From contig CAVRYN010000005.1 in NCBI GenBank assembly GCA_963725505.1, positions 248,001 through 312,000 of the forward strand: DNA of 64,000 nucleotides, given 5' to 3'. Positions 17,110 to 27,412 of this stretch are shown here, in pieces; position 1 is the first letter of the stretch; the number at the start of each line of letters is the position of its first letter. The notes under the pieces are model-generated. The model saw only the letters and a program-made list of their open reading frames with translations, had not been told where the DNA came from and made no database searches. Made by a program: the position numbers and the translations under genes. This DNA comes from Udaeobacter sp963725505 (GTDB lineage: Bacteria > Verrucomicrobiota > Verrucomicrobiia > Chthoniobacterales > UBA10450).

Positions 17110-18881
17110 AGCGTTGCCGGGAAAGCCATTCTTGTGACCAGGTTTTTGTAACGTGGATCATTGCGGAGCTCGCGCAATAAGGGATCGACTCGAATGGCGA
17201 GCGTGCCGGTATCGTGACTGTCGTACGAAATCTGCAACCACTCAAAAGCTTTATCTGTCTCGCCGCGCAGCGCGTAAACGTCAGCGATTTGATAATCCAG
17301 TTGACCTCGACCGGTCGCGATCAGATCTGCCAAAGCCGCGTCGGCCTCGACACGATCTCCGCGGACGTAATGGGCGAGCGCGATTAGGAAGCGGCGATAG
17401 CCTTCGTCCGGTTCCAATTGCGCTTCACGCAATGCCGTCTCGCCGTCGCCGCGCTGAACAGCGACCATGACCTGCCAGCGATGGCTCGAAGCAGCGGTAG
17501 GCTGCAATTCCGCGGCTTTCCGCGCCACTGCGTCTGCTTCATCCAGTTTGCCTTCAAACCAAAGGATGCGGGCAAGATTATTCTGCGATTGGTAGGCCAG
17601 CGGATCGAGTTCCACCGCCTGTCGAGCTAGCTTCTCAGCCTCATCTAGGTTACCCAGATAAACGATGACTCGCGCGAGCAAATCATTCGCGGTCGGATTG
17701 GCCGGCGAAAGTTCCCGGGCGCGCTTCAGTTCACTTAAGCCTTCGATAAACTTCCACTCGGTAAAATAGCGAACCCAACCGAGCGCGGCGTGCGCTTCGG
17801 CCAGCTCGGGTGCGATCGCGACCGCTTTCTCCGCATCGCTCCGTGCCTTCGGCCACGTGGTCTTACCCTGGCCGGCGAGATCGCCGATCAAAGTCCACGC
17901 CTCAGACCGCTCCGCGTAGGGCAGCGCATAGTTTGGGTCGAGGCGGATCGCTTCATCGAAATGAGCGACAGCTCTGCGGTAATCGTCGAGATTTCGGCGC
18001 TGGAAATAGTAATGACCGAGCAGATAGGCGTTGTGCGCCTCGGTGCTTTTTGTTTGGGAATTTGCAGTCGGTCGCTTGTCGGATCCGAGCAACGTCATCT
18101 TCAAGGATGCTGCCACCGCCGCCGCGATTTCCTGCTGAACTGCGAAAATATCCTTTAGTTCGCGATCGAAGGTTCGCGTCCACAGCTCGATTCCGTCCGC
18201 AGCGTTCACCAGTTCAGCAACGATACGCACCTTGTCCCCCTGCTTGCGGACCGTGCCTTCCAGAAGCGTAGTCACTCCAAGCTTCTCACCGATCGTTTTG
18301 GGTTCCTCTTTTCTTTCCTTGAACCGGAAGGAAGAGCTGCGACCAATGACTTTGAGCCCGCTGATTTGAGCCAGAGCTGCGATCAGTTCTTCCGAGAGTC
18401 CATCCGAAAAATATTCGTCCTTCGGATCGCCGCTCTCATTAAGCAATGGCAGCACCGCGATGGACTTCCCGGGAATCGCTGCAGCCGCCTCGCTCTGCTC
18501 GCCGCGCCGTAGCTCGGCGGAGGCGGGTCGAGGCGTTGCACGCCCAGCAGTGTAGCGGCCGAGAAAGAACAAACAGACAGAGACCGCCGCACCGATAAGG
18601 ACAACATAAATCCAAGCGGCGCCGCGGGACCGTTGTCCCGCAGCGTCGGCAGCTTCTGTGCGTTTGATCCCTTCGGGCGTCGCTTCAAATGCCCATGCGA
18701 TTACAAGTGCGATCGGAAAGCCGATGATGAGCAGGAGAACCACCAGGCGCACTGCCCAATTGGGGATTTCGAAGAATGGAAAAATCTGGCTGGCGATTTG
18801 CATCAGCAGCCATGCGACGACGCCGTACGCAATCGCAACCTTGTAAACATTGCGCCGCTTCAGCTCGGAAAAGAAGTTCAT
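17106..18881 (-). CDS. Membrane TolB-like/TPR protein
   Basis: The 591-residue protein has the N-terminal module NFFSELKRRNVYKVAIAYGV with helices at about 15-35 and 42-65, ending FEATPEGIKRT; a third helix at about 92-112; a TolB-N/FlgO-like domain at 140-265 (KSIAVLPLLNESGDPKDEYF, LEGTVRKQGDKVRIVAELVN); and tetratricopeptide repeats at 285-570. It is related to the four other TolB/TPR genes nearby. Such proteins probably act in signalling or envelope assembly; no catalytic domain is seen. It starts 1 bp inside the upstream gene's stop codon. Confidence 0.8.
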   Translation of the reverse strand: MNFFSELKRRNVYKVAIAYGVVAWLLMQIASQIFPFFEIPNWAVRLVVLLLIIGFPIALVIAWAFEATPEGIKRTEAADAAGQRSRGAAWIYVVLIGAAVSVCLFFLGRYTAGRATPRPASAELRRGEQSEAAAAIPGKSIAVLPLLNESGDPKDEYFSDGLSEELIAALAQISGLKVIGRSSSFRFKERKEEPKTIGEKLGVTTLLEGTVRKQGDKVRIVAELVNAADGIELWTRTFDRELKDIFAVQQEIAAAVAASLKMTLLGSDKRPTANSQTKSTEAHNAYLLGHYYFQRRNLDDYRRAVAHFDEAIRLDPNYALPYAERSEAWTLIGDLAGQGKTTWPKARSDAEKAVAIAPELAEAHAALGWVRYFTEWKFIEGLSELKRARELSPANPTANDLLARVIVYLGNLDEAEKLARQAVELDPLAYQSQNNLARILWFEGKLDEADAVARKAAELQPTAASSHRWQVMVAVQRGDGETALREAQLEPDEGYRRFLIALAHYVRGDRVEADAALADLIATGRGQLDYQIADVYALRGETDKAFEWLQISYDSHDTGTLAIRVDPLLRELRNDPRYKNLVTRMAFPATL

Positions 18882-20644
18882 TATCGATTTTGGCCGGTGA
18901 TTTTTTGGACTAACGCATCAAATCGCGGCTGGCCGCGCAGTTCATCAAGCTGCGGATCGACCTTGATCACGAAAAGATAATTCGTATCGCCACGCTGAAA
19001 AGCGCGCTCCAGCTCGTCGAGCGCGCGTTCTTTGTCGCCTAGACCAAGATAAACGAGTGCGATCGCATATGGCGCGACGTATTTCGATTTCGCTTCCTCG
19101 TTTAGCCACACGAGAATCTTTTGCGCTTCGTCTTTTTGCCCATTGCGCGCATAGGCTTGGCCGAGCATGGCGCGCGAGTAATGGTCGTGATTTAAGTCAA
19201 ACGCTTTTTGAAATTCAGGAATGGCTCGGGCAACGTCTCCTTTAAATTGAAGTATCTCGCCAAGATAGTAATGAGCCAGGAAGAAACCGGGGTCTATCTC
19301 GAGCGTCTTGCGGGCCTGCGCTTCAGCTTCGTCGTAACGGCGCGCAGTAAAATAAATCCAACCTGTGTCGGCATTAATGACCAACGAAAGTGGATCGAGC
19401 TCGATCGCGCGTTTTGCTTCCGAGATGGCTGGATCAAATTGGGCGAGTGTCATGTGCGCCAAGGCAAGCCAGTGATGCGCGGTCGCATAGTTTGGCTTCA
19501 ACTCCGCCGCACGCTTCAGCTCGTCCAGCGCGCGATGGAGATCGAGTTCGAGGGTCGTAAGCAACCCAAAAGAAGCGTGGGCTTCGGCTAACGAATCGTC
19601 GAGGTCGAGCGCTTTCTTCAGAGCTGATCTTGCCGGCGGAAGTGATTCAGCCGGAGAAACAGCGGCGTATGAAGAAAGAAGTAAGTAGGAGTCGGCCAAG
19701 CCGACATAGGCCAGCGCATAATTCGGATCTTTGGCGATCGCTTGATTAAAATAGTCGATCGCTTTGCGTAGATCGGTGCCAGTCCGCTTATTCCAAAAGA
19801 ACCGGCCCTTCAGATAAAGTTCGTACGCTTCCGGATTCGCGGTCGGCGCTTTCGCAATCGAGCTTTTCTCCGCACCGGTCAACTTGGCCTCCAATGCTTC
19901 AGCAATCGCTTTTGCGATCTCACTCTCGACCGCAAAAATGTCAGTGAGTTTGCGATCGTAAGTGTCAGCCCACACATGCGCGTCCGTCATTGCGTTGATA
20001 AGCTGCACATTCACGCGAACCTGATCGGCCGCTTTTTGGACGCTGCCTTCGAGAATGTTGGTCACGCCGAGTTGTTTGGCGATCTCGGGAAGATTTTCCG
20101 GCGTGCTTTTAAAGTGCTGCGTCGACGTGCGCGAAATCACCTTGAGATCAGCGACTTTCGCGAGCCGTGTCAGAATTTCATCCTGAACGCCTTCGGCGAA
20201 ATAAGCGTTGTCGGGATCGCGACTGAGGTTGTCGAACGGAAGAACAGCAATCGATTTATTTGAAATTCCGTCGCCTGCCGCCGTTTTATCTCCTACACTA
20301 TAGCGACCGAGAAAAAATAATCCGATTGAGATCGCGGCGCCGATAACGATCACATAAATCCAAACATGTTTTTTTCGTCGAGCCGTTCCTGGCATCGCAT
20401 CTGCGGTTTCGGTGCGTTTAATTCCCTGCGGTGTGATCTCAAACATCCATGCCAGAACGCACGCGACCGGTAGACCGAGAATGATAAGCAGGACAATCAA
20501 ACGGATCGCCCAGTTTGGAATGTCGAAGACCGGAAAAACCTGGGCGATTCCCTGCGAGAGAGCCCAGCCGGCGACGATGTAGGCAATCGCGACTTTGTAA
20601 ACATTGCGCCGCTTGAGTTCGGCGAAGAAGTTACGATTACTCAT
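18881..20644 (-). CDS. Membrane TolB-like/TPR protein
   Basis: From ATG 20644 the protein has about 587 residues with the same plan: NFFAELKRRNVYKVAIAYIV module, FEITPQGIKRT, a third helix (VWIYVIVIGAAISIGLFFLG), a TolB-like domain (KSIAVLPFDNLSRDPDNAYF, LEGSVQKAADQVRVNVQLIN, ADTYDRKLTDIFAVESEIAK) and about eight TPRs to residue 575. It is the first of three genes linked by 1-4-bp overlaps (18881 TPR, 17106 TPR, 14797 amidohydrolase). The N-terminal TolB-like segment is most similar to that of the cyclase gene at 21386. Function unknown. Confidence 0.8.
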   Translation of the reverse strand: MSNRNFFAELKRRNVYKVAIAYIVAGWALSQGIAQVFPVFDIPNWAIRLIVLLIILGLPVACVLAWMFEITPQGIKRTETADAMPGTARRKKHVWIYVIVIGAAISIGLFFLGRYSVGDKTAAGDGISNKSIAVLPFDNLSRDPDNAYFAEGVQDEILTRLAKVADLKVISRTSTQHFKSTPENLPEIAKQLGVTNILEGSVQKAADQVRVNVQLINAMTDAHVWADTYDRKLTDIFAVESEIAKAIAEALEAKLTGAEKSSIAKAPTANPEAYELYLKGRFFWNKRTGTDLRKAIDYFNQAIAKDPNYALAYVGLADSYLLLSSYAAVSPAESLPPARSALKKALDLDDSLAEAHASFGLLTTLELDLHRALDELKRAAELKPNYATAHHWLALAHMTLAQFDPAISEAKRAIELDPLSLVINADTGWIYFTARRYDEAEAQARKTLEIDPGFFLAHYYLGEILQFKGDVARAIPEFQKAFDLNHDHYSRAMLGQAYARNGQKDEAQKILVWLNEEAKSKYVAPYAIALVYLGLGDKERALDELERAFQRGDTNYLFVIKVDPQLDELRGQPRFDALVQKITGQNR

Positions 20645-20661
20645 GTTTGGCGACGCTCTTT

Positions 20662-21234
20662 CTAGCTCAGCGTACTGTAGAACGCGATCGTGTAGCCAAT
20701 CACCATGGCCAAGAGGCAGAAACCGGCCACCCACTGAATCCAGCGCTTGCGCGAGACCAGCCCGAGCACAGACGGGACCAACATCGGCAGAACGGTCAGA
20801 TTTTGCTTAACGAATAGTCCGACATTAGGTGTCTTCAGAAAATCGAGATTGGCGAGCAATGACAGAATAAAAGTAGCGAGGAGAGCGCCATAGATATAAC
20901 GCCGCTGGCGCCAGAAAAAATCTTCCAAGTCGATTTCGCCGTGATCCGGAGTCTTGGGCCCCACCCATGCGCAAATCAAGAACATCGAAACCGCGAGCAG
21001 AAACCCGAGCGTGATGGAAGCAAGGTCCCAGACCTTGATCGAACGAAAATCCCAAAGGGACAACCAATTACCGAAGACCAAAAGAATGGCGTTGGTCATT
21101 CCGAGCGCGAGCAATCCGGAAAATTTCACACGGTCGCGCGCCACGATCAGTTCGGCGATGCGCGCGAGCAGATGCGTGAGCGCCAAGGCATAAACGAACG
21201 ACAGAAGCGCTGTGACATGTTCAAACGCGCTCAT
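20662..21234 (-). CDS. Hypothetical six-helix membrane protein
   Basis: The 190-residue product has about six hydrophobic segments (LLSFVYALALTHLLARIAEL, LGMTNAILLVFGNWLSLWDF, ITLGFLLAVSMFLICAWVG, IYGALLATFILSLLANLDF, LPMLVPSVLGLVSRK, VAGFCLLAMVIGYTIAFY). No known motif is recognised. It lies 17 bp upstream of the TPR operon on the same strand and is probably co-transcribed. Confidence 0.7.
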   Translation of the reverse strand: MSAFEHVTALLSFVYALALTHLLARIAELIVARDRVKFSGLLALGMTNAILLVFGNWLSLWDFRSIKVWDLASITLGFLLAVSMFLICAWVGPKTPDHGEIDLEDFFWRQRRYIYGALLATFILSLLANLDFLKTPNVGLFVKQNLTVLPMLVPSVLGLVSRKRWIQWVAGFCLLAMVIGYTIAFYSTLS

Positions 21235-21242
21235 CCGAATCT

Positions 21243-21290
21243 ATTCTTGTAAACGTAGCGCCGCTTCAACTCGGAAAAGAAATGGATTGG
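21243..21290 (-). pseudogene. N-terminal remnant of a TolB/TPR membrane module
   Basis: The minus strand reads HFFSELKRRYVYKN, matching the module FFAELKRRNVYKVA found at the start of 14797-, 17106- and 18881-type genes. No start codon and no continuation remain. It lies directly upstream of the intact gene at 20662-21234. Confidence 0.75.
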
Positions 21291-21385
21291 CTCACGTCCC
21301 CGCTCGCCAACGGCACTCCGCCCGGGTCGTGATCCCGACCCGCCCGTCGATGTCTCTCGGCTCCCGCCGGTTCCATGGTCGATCT

Positions 21386-23676
21386 TCACTGCTTGACAAA
21401 AATCTTGTCCACCAACGCTTCAAACTGCGGATCGCCGCGGAGCGGGTCGAGCAGCGGATCAACCTTGATCCAATTAAGATCGATGTTCTCACGCTCCTGG
21501 GAGCAGCGTTCCAAATATTGAATAGCCGTCGTCTTGTCGCCGAGGCCGATGTAAATCAAAGCGAAAAGGTAGCCACGAACGAATTCGTGCTGCGCGGTCT
21601 CGCTTAACTTTCGCAAAATCTCCCGAGCCTGCTCCTTCTTTCCCGTTTCGGCGTACGCCCGGGCAAGCAGGGCTTGAATCTCCGGATCGTTATCGAGCGA
21701 TGCGGCTTTTTCGTACTCAGCGATGGCGCCGGTCGAATCGCCTTTGAGATAAAGCGCTTCGCCTAAATTCCAGTGCGCATAGGCAAAATTTGGGTCGAGC
21801 GCGAGGGTAGCCCGTAATTGCGCGATTGCGTCATCATAGCGACGACTCAGCATCAAAGTGCTTCCGAGGTCCGCATTGATAATGAGCGAAAGCGGATCCA
21901 GCTCGACCGCGCGTTTACCTTCTTTGATCGCTTCATCAAACCGACCCATGGTGACGAGCAGGCTATTACTGAACCAGTGATGCGCCGTGGCATAGTTGGG
22001 ATCCAACGCGATCGCGCGCTGAAATTCCTTTTCCGACGCGGGCGGATTGAAGTCGTTCATACAATACAGGTTCCCGAGTGCGGCGTGGCCTTCGGCAGAT
22101 GTTTCATCCAGTTCGATCGCACGTCTTGCCGCGGCGCTGGCTTTGGGAAAAAAATCCCTGGGCATGCCGGCACCAAAAAGCGGTATCAAAACATAAGACT
22201 GCGCGAGACCCGCGTAGGCGTTCGCGTAGCTCGGGTCAGCATCGATCGCTCGTTGGAAGTAGTTAGCTGCCGTCTTGAGATCGTTACCGGTGCGTTTGTT
22301 CCAGAAGAAGCGGCCTTTGAGGTAAAGCTCATACGCTTCGGAATTCTCCGTTGGCTTCTTCGACATCGCGCTTTTCTCCGACCCGGTAAGTTTCGCTTGC
22401 AGTGTCTCCGCGATCGTCTTGGCGATGTCACTTTCGACAGTGAAGATATCGGTCAATTTGCGATCGAAGGTGTCGGCCCAAAGATGCGCGTCGTTCTGAG
22501 CATTGATCAACTGCACATTCACGCGCACCTGGTCGTTCGACTTCTGCACGCTCCCTTCCAAGATGTGCGCTACGCCCAGTTGCTTTGCGATCTGAGGAAG
22601 ATTATCCGGCGTGCTTTTGAAATGTTGCGTCGATGTGCGCGAAATCACTTTGAGATCGGCGACTTTCGCCAACCGCGTGAGGATTTCATCCTGCACGCCT
22701 TCACAAAAGTAAGTGTTATCCGGATCGCGACTCAGATTTTCGAACGGAAGAACAGCGATACTTTTTTCGGGGATCGCCGAACCGGTAGGAGGCGCTTCGA
22801 CCGATGCGTCCTTCTTACCAGAAAGTTCGCGCTGCAACTCATCGGTGATTTTCTTGGCAACTGCGCTCTTGATGGTATCGGCCAACGAAGGGGACGCAGT
22901 GGCGCTCGGTTGAGGCAGTGTCGCTAACCCACGTTTGTCGAGCGTGCGCATGATCGCGGGGGCGAAAATCACTGACACAATGGCAAGCACGAAGATGAGT
23001 GCGATGAGCAATCCCGACGATAATGAAGATCGCGCGCGCAAGCGGAGAGAGTCCTTTGCGCGCGCCTTTCGAGCAGGGCCCGAACGCTCCCGCGCACTTT
23101 CCCGATTCGCGTCGGCGGCGTGGGATTGCCAATTGTCTCGGCATAAAGATTAACTAACGAGACAACAACTCCGTGTTTCACTTCCACGTCGCCCAGTTCG
23201 TGCAGATACGGCTGCCAACGACGCTGTTGCGCGAGATCGTCAGCTACGCGTTTGCTAACGAGAATGTGGCCGGCATCCCCGCAATCCATCACCCGCTGCG
23301 CGATGTTGATGCCTACGCCGGCAATGTTTTCGCGCTCGTTTGCATCCTTCACGTGATGGACCGGGCCGCTGTGGATTCCCATTCTCACCGGCAGACTTGG
23401 CTGCGCGCGCAAAGCGTGGCTGATCTCCAAGGCGCATTCGACCGGCTCTTCCACTGACCCGGTGAAAACCAGCGCCATGCCATCGCCGGTCGGCAAAATG
23501 GTAAGCTGTCCTGCGGCCTCGGCCTCGCGCGCCGCCTCGGTGTTGCGGACAATCTGATTTAACTCGTGAAATGCTTCTGATTGTTCGTCGGTCAGTAGCT
23601 TGGAATAGTCGACGATGTCCATGAAGAGCACATGCGCAATCTCCAGGCGCTGCTTCGTTTTCTGCTCGTCCGCCAT
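21386..23676 (-). CDS. Class III adenylate cyclase-TolB-TPR protein (frameshifted)
   Basis: The first frame (from ATG 23676; an earlier ATG at 23715 is possible) is a class III cyclase domain: HVLFMDIVDYSKLL and LPTGDGMALVF hold the two metal Asp, and GVGINIAQRVMDCGDAGHIL the transition-state Asn/Arg. After about 23055 it switches frame; the second frame (21386-23041) has a membrane helix (SGLLIALIFVLAIVSVIF), a TolB-like domain (KSIAVLPFENLSRDPDNTYF, LEGSVQKSNDQVRVNVQLIN) and TPRs to the end. The intact relative at 27412-29796 has exactly this order, so this is one gene with a single shift. Predicted product: cAMP-linked signalling protein. Confidence 0.8.
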
Positions 23677-23752
23677 GATGCGATTGCGAAATTTCCGGGC
23701 TTCAGCGGCAACCATCTAGTCGATTCTTCATGACTCGAGCGAAGACTTGTGC

Positions 23753-25747
23753 TCAGTCTAAACCGACCTTTTTCAGTATCGCCTGGAAACGCGGCTCGTT
23801 GCGCACATCTATCGTAAATCGGATCAACCTTTAGATACCAACAGGCGCTCTCCTGATCCTGATAAGATTTGTCCAGCCAATCCAAAGCTTTCTCCTTTTC
23901 GCCAAGTCCTAGATGAATGTCAGCGAACGCTGTCGAATTGACGTATTGCCGTTCTGCCATCTCTTCGAGTTCACGCAAGATCTGCTCAGCTTTCGGTCGA
24001 TTTCCAGAAATGGCATAAGCGTAACCGAGGAGTCCTTGATACCATGCACCGGTAACCACCGTTTTAGATTTTTGAAATTCTGCGATTGCGCCTGCCGTGT
24101 CGCCTTTCCACAGGAGGCAGCAGCCTAACAAATGATGAGCGAGCGTTGCAGCGGGATCCAGTTCGAGCGTCTTTTTGATTTGGACCATTGCATCGTCATA
24201 TCGACGTGCGTGATACAGGAAGTACGCCAGAGCAGCTTGAAAGAACGAATTCAGCGGATCGAGTTCGATCGCTTTCTTGTCTTTCGCAATCGCCTCGTCT
24301 AATCGACCAAGCCCGCCCAGAAACCATGCATATATTTCATATGCCCATGCCAGATTAGGATTTAGTTCGATGGCGCGGTCGAATTCAATCTGGGCATTCC
24401 GCCAATCGAAAGCACCGCCAAGTGCGCAAGCAAGGGAAAGGTGCGCTTCCGGCAGTTCCGGGTCGAGCTCCAAGCGCTTTTTGCGCGAACTCCTTCTCTT
24501 TAACCACCGCTTCTTTGCTCGGCATCACGACTCCTCCCATATAGGCGTAGGTGTCGGCAAGGCCGCAATAGGCCAACGCATAGTCGGGATCGAGCTTCAG
24601 CGCCTGCTCGTAATAGCGGATCGAGCTGGTCCAGCCGGCTTCGCTGTATTTGCCAAATTCATAGCGTCCCAGCAGATAGAGGCGATGAGCCTCCGGGTTC
24701 TCGGTCGGCTTCTTCGCCAAAGCGCGAGCTGCTTCGACACCTAACTTGATTTGCAGGGCCTCGACAACGCGCTGGGCCACGTCGCTCTGAAAGGTAAAAA
24801 TATCTCTTACGTCGCCGTCGTAATCTTCCGACCAGAGATGATAACCGTCACTTACGTTGATGAGTTGAGCGGTGACGCGCAGCTTCTCCCCGGCTTTGCG
24901 AACGCTTCCTTCCAACACTGTATCGACATGCAGCTGATCACCGACTTTCCGGAAAATATCCGTCTTCGGTTTTGCCCTTGAAAGCGAAACAAGATGTCCG
25001 TCCCGGCACGCGCAGCCCTGGTACCCTGGCCAGCGCGTTAATTAGTTCCTCGGTCATCCCGTCGCTCAAATACTCGTCGTGTTTGTCCGCGCTCATGTTG
25101 ACGAACGGCAGCACCGCGACGGATTTGGCTGGCGCAGCCCCCGGTGCTGTTTGTCCCTTCGCTTTTGCCTGTCGAAATTTCTCCGGCAGTTCCGGATTGC
25201 CAGCTTCGTCACCGTAAAGATTCAGGAGTGAGATGCGCAATCCGTGTTTTACTTCGCATTCGCCGAGTTCGTGCAGAAGCGAGCGCCATTGTGAGTAGTG
25301 CTCCAAGTCATCGGCGACACGTTTTGAAACAAGGATATGTCCGGCATCGCCGCAATCCATCACTCGCTGCGCGATGTTGATGCCCGCACCCGCGATGTTT
25401 GCTTGCTCGTTTAGATCGACAACTTCATTAACAGGCCCGCTGTGAATTCCCATGCGCACGTGAAGGTCGGAGTGATTTTTTAGTTCCTTGCTAATTTCCA
25501 GCGCGCACAAAGCTGGCGCTTCCACATTCGTGCGAAAAACTAGTGCGGCGCCGTCGCCGGTCGGTAACCGCACCAACTTCCCTTCTGCTTCGGCCAGACG
25601 AAACTGTTCGGCGCTGCGGACGATTTTCCTTAACGTTTGAATCTGCTCGCTTTGTTCGTTGATGAGCAACTTCGAGTAACCGACGATGTCGATGAACAAG
25701 ACGTGTCCGATCTCGAACTTCACGTCTGAAAAATGCTCGGACGGCAT
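23753..25747 (-). pseudogene. Class III adenylate cyclase-TolB-TPR gene with three frameshifts
   Basis: Frames 24938-25747 (cyclase: HVLFIDIVGYSKLL, LPTGDGAALVF, GAGINIAQRVMDCGDAGHIL, then KSVAVLPFVNMSADKHDEYL), 24385-24918 (LEGSVRKAGEKLRVTAQLIN, first TPRs) and 23753-24473 (remaining TPRs) form one gene. They join at about 24945, 24475 and 23815; the correct last frame ends RNEPRFQAILKKVGLD with a stop at 23753. No membrane helix is seen between cyclase and TolB-like parts, unlike its relatives. Three shifts in 2 kb suggest a true pseudogene, though sequence error is not excluded. Confidence 0.75.
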
Positions 25748-25812
25748 AAAAGATTTATTCTTATCTGGAAACTGGGCCTTTAACGAGTCGATTCCGGTCC
25801 GAGAAATTCGTT

Positions 25813-25878
25813 CTCATCCGCCCGCGACCTTGTAAACATTGCGCCGCTTCAGCTCGGCGAAGAAGTTGCGTGGATCCA
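25813..25878 (-). pseudogene. 21-codon N-terminal remnant of a TolB/TPR membrane module
   Basis: ATG 25878 opens MDPRNFFAELKRRNVYKVAG, one more Gly, then TGA. It is the start of the module found in the TPR genes, cut after the first 19 residues. It lies between the methyltransferase gene and the damaged cyclase gene. An untruncated gene is missing. Confidence 0.8.
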
Positions 25879-25906
25879 TGTTTTAGGTCGAGAGCGATAG
25901 GAATGG

Positions 25907-26629
25907 TTACTTTCTCGCCAGGACGTAAATGATCCACGGAGCAATCGATGTCTCGGCCAACCAATGGTATGGCTCATTCTTTCGCCCGAGCGGTGTGTAA
26001 CGAGCGATAAGGTCGAGTTCAGCGGCAGCGAAAAGTTTCAAATAGTCCTCGTGGAACCAAACGACGTCAACGACGGGACGCGCATCCGGCACGTCCTTCA
26101 TCACGATCCGCACCGGCGAGCCGCCCTTGGCGCGACGATTTTCTGGAAAGTCTTTAGTGGTGAAGGATGCCCATTCATGGATGTAGATGGCCGGGGTTGA
26201 GCCGAGCAAGATGATGCGCCCGTCGTCGTTCAGTAATTGTGAGAGGCGACGCAGTAGTTCGCATCGCTTGAGGACATCGGGAATGTTGTCAAAAGCAAAG
26301 GCAGAAAGAATCAGATCAAAGCGAGTTCGACCGAAGGCACTAAAGTCGCCGTCATCGGCTAGGATATAGCTTCCGTCAGGATCCGCGGAGGTCGCCAGTT
26401 GGATCATTCGTGCTGAGATGTCGAGCCCGGTCGCATTGAACCCGAGCTTTTTTAGAAACCGCGTCGAACGCCCAGCCCCGCATCCGAAGTCAAGGACTTC
26501 GCTTCCGGCAACGTGTTTGTCGATTATCGCCGGCAGATCGCGATATGCCAGATAGTATGTTCCGGGAAACTCGAGAGTCGCGTATGCTTCGGCCCGCTGT
26601 GCATCGTCGTAGACATTGGAGAATGACAT
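25907..26629 (-). CDS. Class I SAM-dependent methyltransferase
   Basis: From ATG 26629 the protein has about 240 residues. The SAM-binding motif I is VLDFGCGAGRSTRFLKKLG, followed by ATGLDISARMIQLA, ILADDGDF (motif II/acidic) and RFDLILSAFAFDNIPD (post-motif). The C-terminal substrate domain includes HEDYLKLFAAAEL. It belongs to the methyltransferase type 11/25 group; the acceptor is unknown. An upstream in-frame ATG at 26656 is possible but gives an unusual N-terminus. It is intact amid cyclase-gene debris. Confidence 0.85.
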   Translation of the reverse strand: MSFSNVYDDAQRAEAYATLEFPGTYYLAYRDLPAIIDKHVAGSEVLDFGCGAGRSTRFLKKLGFNATGLDISARMIQLATSADPDGSYILADDGDFSAFGRTRFDLILSAFAFDNIPDVLKRCELLRRLSQLLNDDGRIILLGSTPAIYIHEWASFTTKDFPENRRAKGGSPVRIVMKDVPDARPVVDVVWFHEDYLKLFAAAELDLIARYTPLGRKNEPYHWLAETSIAPWIIYVLARK

Positions 26630-26685
26630 GGCTGGTTCTACCTCATGGCTCAGCAAATCTGATCTTGCGTACGCTCAGCTATCGA

Positions 26686-26736
26686 CAGCACATGGCCGAT
26701 CTCGAACTGAATCTCCTTTGTGGCGTCGGCGGCCAT
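26686..26736 (-). pseudogene. N-terminal remnant of an adenylate cyclase gene
   Basis: ATG 26736 opens MAADATKEIQFEIGHVL, matching the start of the cyclase genes (FEIGHVLFIDIVGYSKLL), then diverges and stops. Homology ends exactly inside the first catalytic motif. The repeat-embedded nuclease element at 26785 lies just upstream on the same strand. Confidence 0.75.
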
Positions 26737-26784
26737 GATCATTTCGGCGCGAGCGACGCGACGATTTCTTTAAAGTGCCAAAAG

Positions 26785-27265
26785 AACCACGGATTAAACG
26801 GATAGCACGGATAAGGCTCAGGCATGAAGATCAGGATTGTCGTGTTCGCCAGGCTCTCGCGGACGCAATATGCGTTTCCATTCCAATCGCGCATTCTTAA
26901 AATTAAGCAGAAGGGCCAGATCCAACCCTGTGATATTTAGATACCCGAGCATTTGAGCTACGGGCGTGTCGGTGAAACAGGCCGCCACTTTGGGATCGAC
27001 GATCACAGCATCATCAACAATCAGATCAGGAATGAGGTTGCCAATTAATTCGCCGCGATAGAAAACAGGAAATGCTCTTTGGATCGAAAGACTGTGGCCA
27101 CGCCGTTTCAATTCGATGATCATTGCGCGTTCCTAGTCCCGCAGCGCGGGATCATCCAGGCCGAGTCTTAACTCGTTGAGCACATCCATTGCGGCCCCGA
27201 TGATTTTGCCACTCAACTCCTCGTAAATCATCTCTTCATCCGTTTTATCCGTGTGATCCGTGGTT
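26785..27265. mobile_element. GxxExxY nuclease element, copy A (gene interrupted)
   Basis: Imperfect terminal inverted repeats of about 28 bp (AACCACGGATTAAACGGATA... and ...TCCGTGTGATCCGTGGTT) enclose a GxxExxY gene reading on the minus strand. The right end abuts the stop codon of a cyclase/TPR gene remnant (27265-27312). The same ends without the gene occur at 27315-27412. Confidence 0.75.
26818..27231 (-). pseudogene. GxxExxY protein (PD-(D/E)XK nuclease-like), in-frame stop
   Basis: From ATG 27231 the frame reads MIYEELSGKIIGAAMDVLNE, then GLDDPALRD and a TAG at 27133-27135, then ERAMIIELKRRG and the rest of a GxxExxY protein to 26818 (LIPDLIVDDAVIVDPKVAAC with the PD...D-x-K nuclease core; MLGYLNITGLDLALLLNF). 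The expected GxxExxY motif is replaced by the product of a short palindrome (GATCCCGCGCTGCGGGACTA), which supplies the stop. The frame is otherwise intact on both sides. A start at ATG 27123 could yield a C-terminal fragment. Confidence 0.8.
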
Positions 27266-27312
27266 TAATTGTCTTTCGGTGCGAGTGATTGAACGATTTT
27301 CAAAGTCTCAAA
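27265..27312 (-). pseudogene. C-terminal remnant of a cyclase/TPR gene
   Basis: The minus strand encodes FETLKIVQSLAPKDN and stop, matching the last residues FEKIVESLAPKDH of the intact gene at 27412-29796. Its stop codon touches the end of element A, just as the intact gene's stop touches element B. Confidence 0.8.
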
Positions 27313-27314
27313 AG

Positions 27315-27412
27315 AACCACGGATTAACCGGATAGCACGGATAACAAAGACTCTTGCACTCAACTCCTCGTGGATCATTTCCTCATCCGTTTTATCCGTG
27401 TCATCCGTGGTT
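27315..27412. repeat. Internal-deletion derivative of the GxxExxY element (copy B)
   Basis: It has the same ends as element A (AACCACGGATTAACCGGATA and TCCGTGTCATCCGTGGTT) and retains about 30 bp of the 5' end of the nuclease gene next to its right end (CACTCAACTCCTCGTGGATC matches CACTCAACTCCTCGTAAATC at 27209). The rest of the gene is missing. It overlaps the last base of the adjacent cyclase gene's stop codon. Confidence 0.8.
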
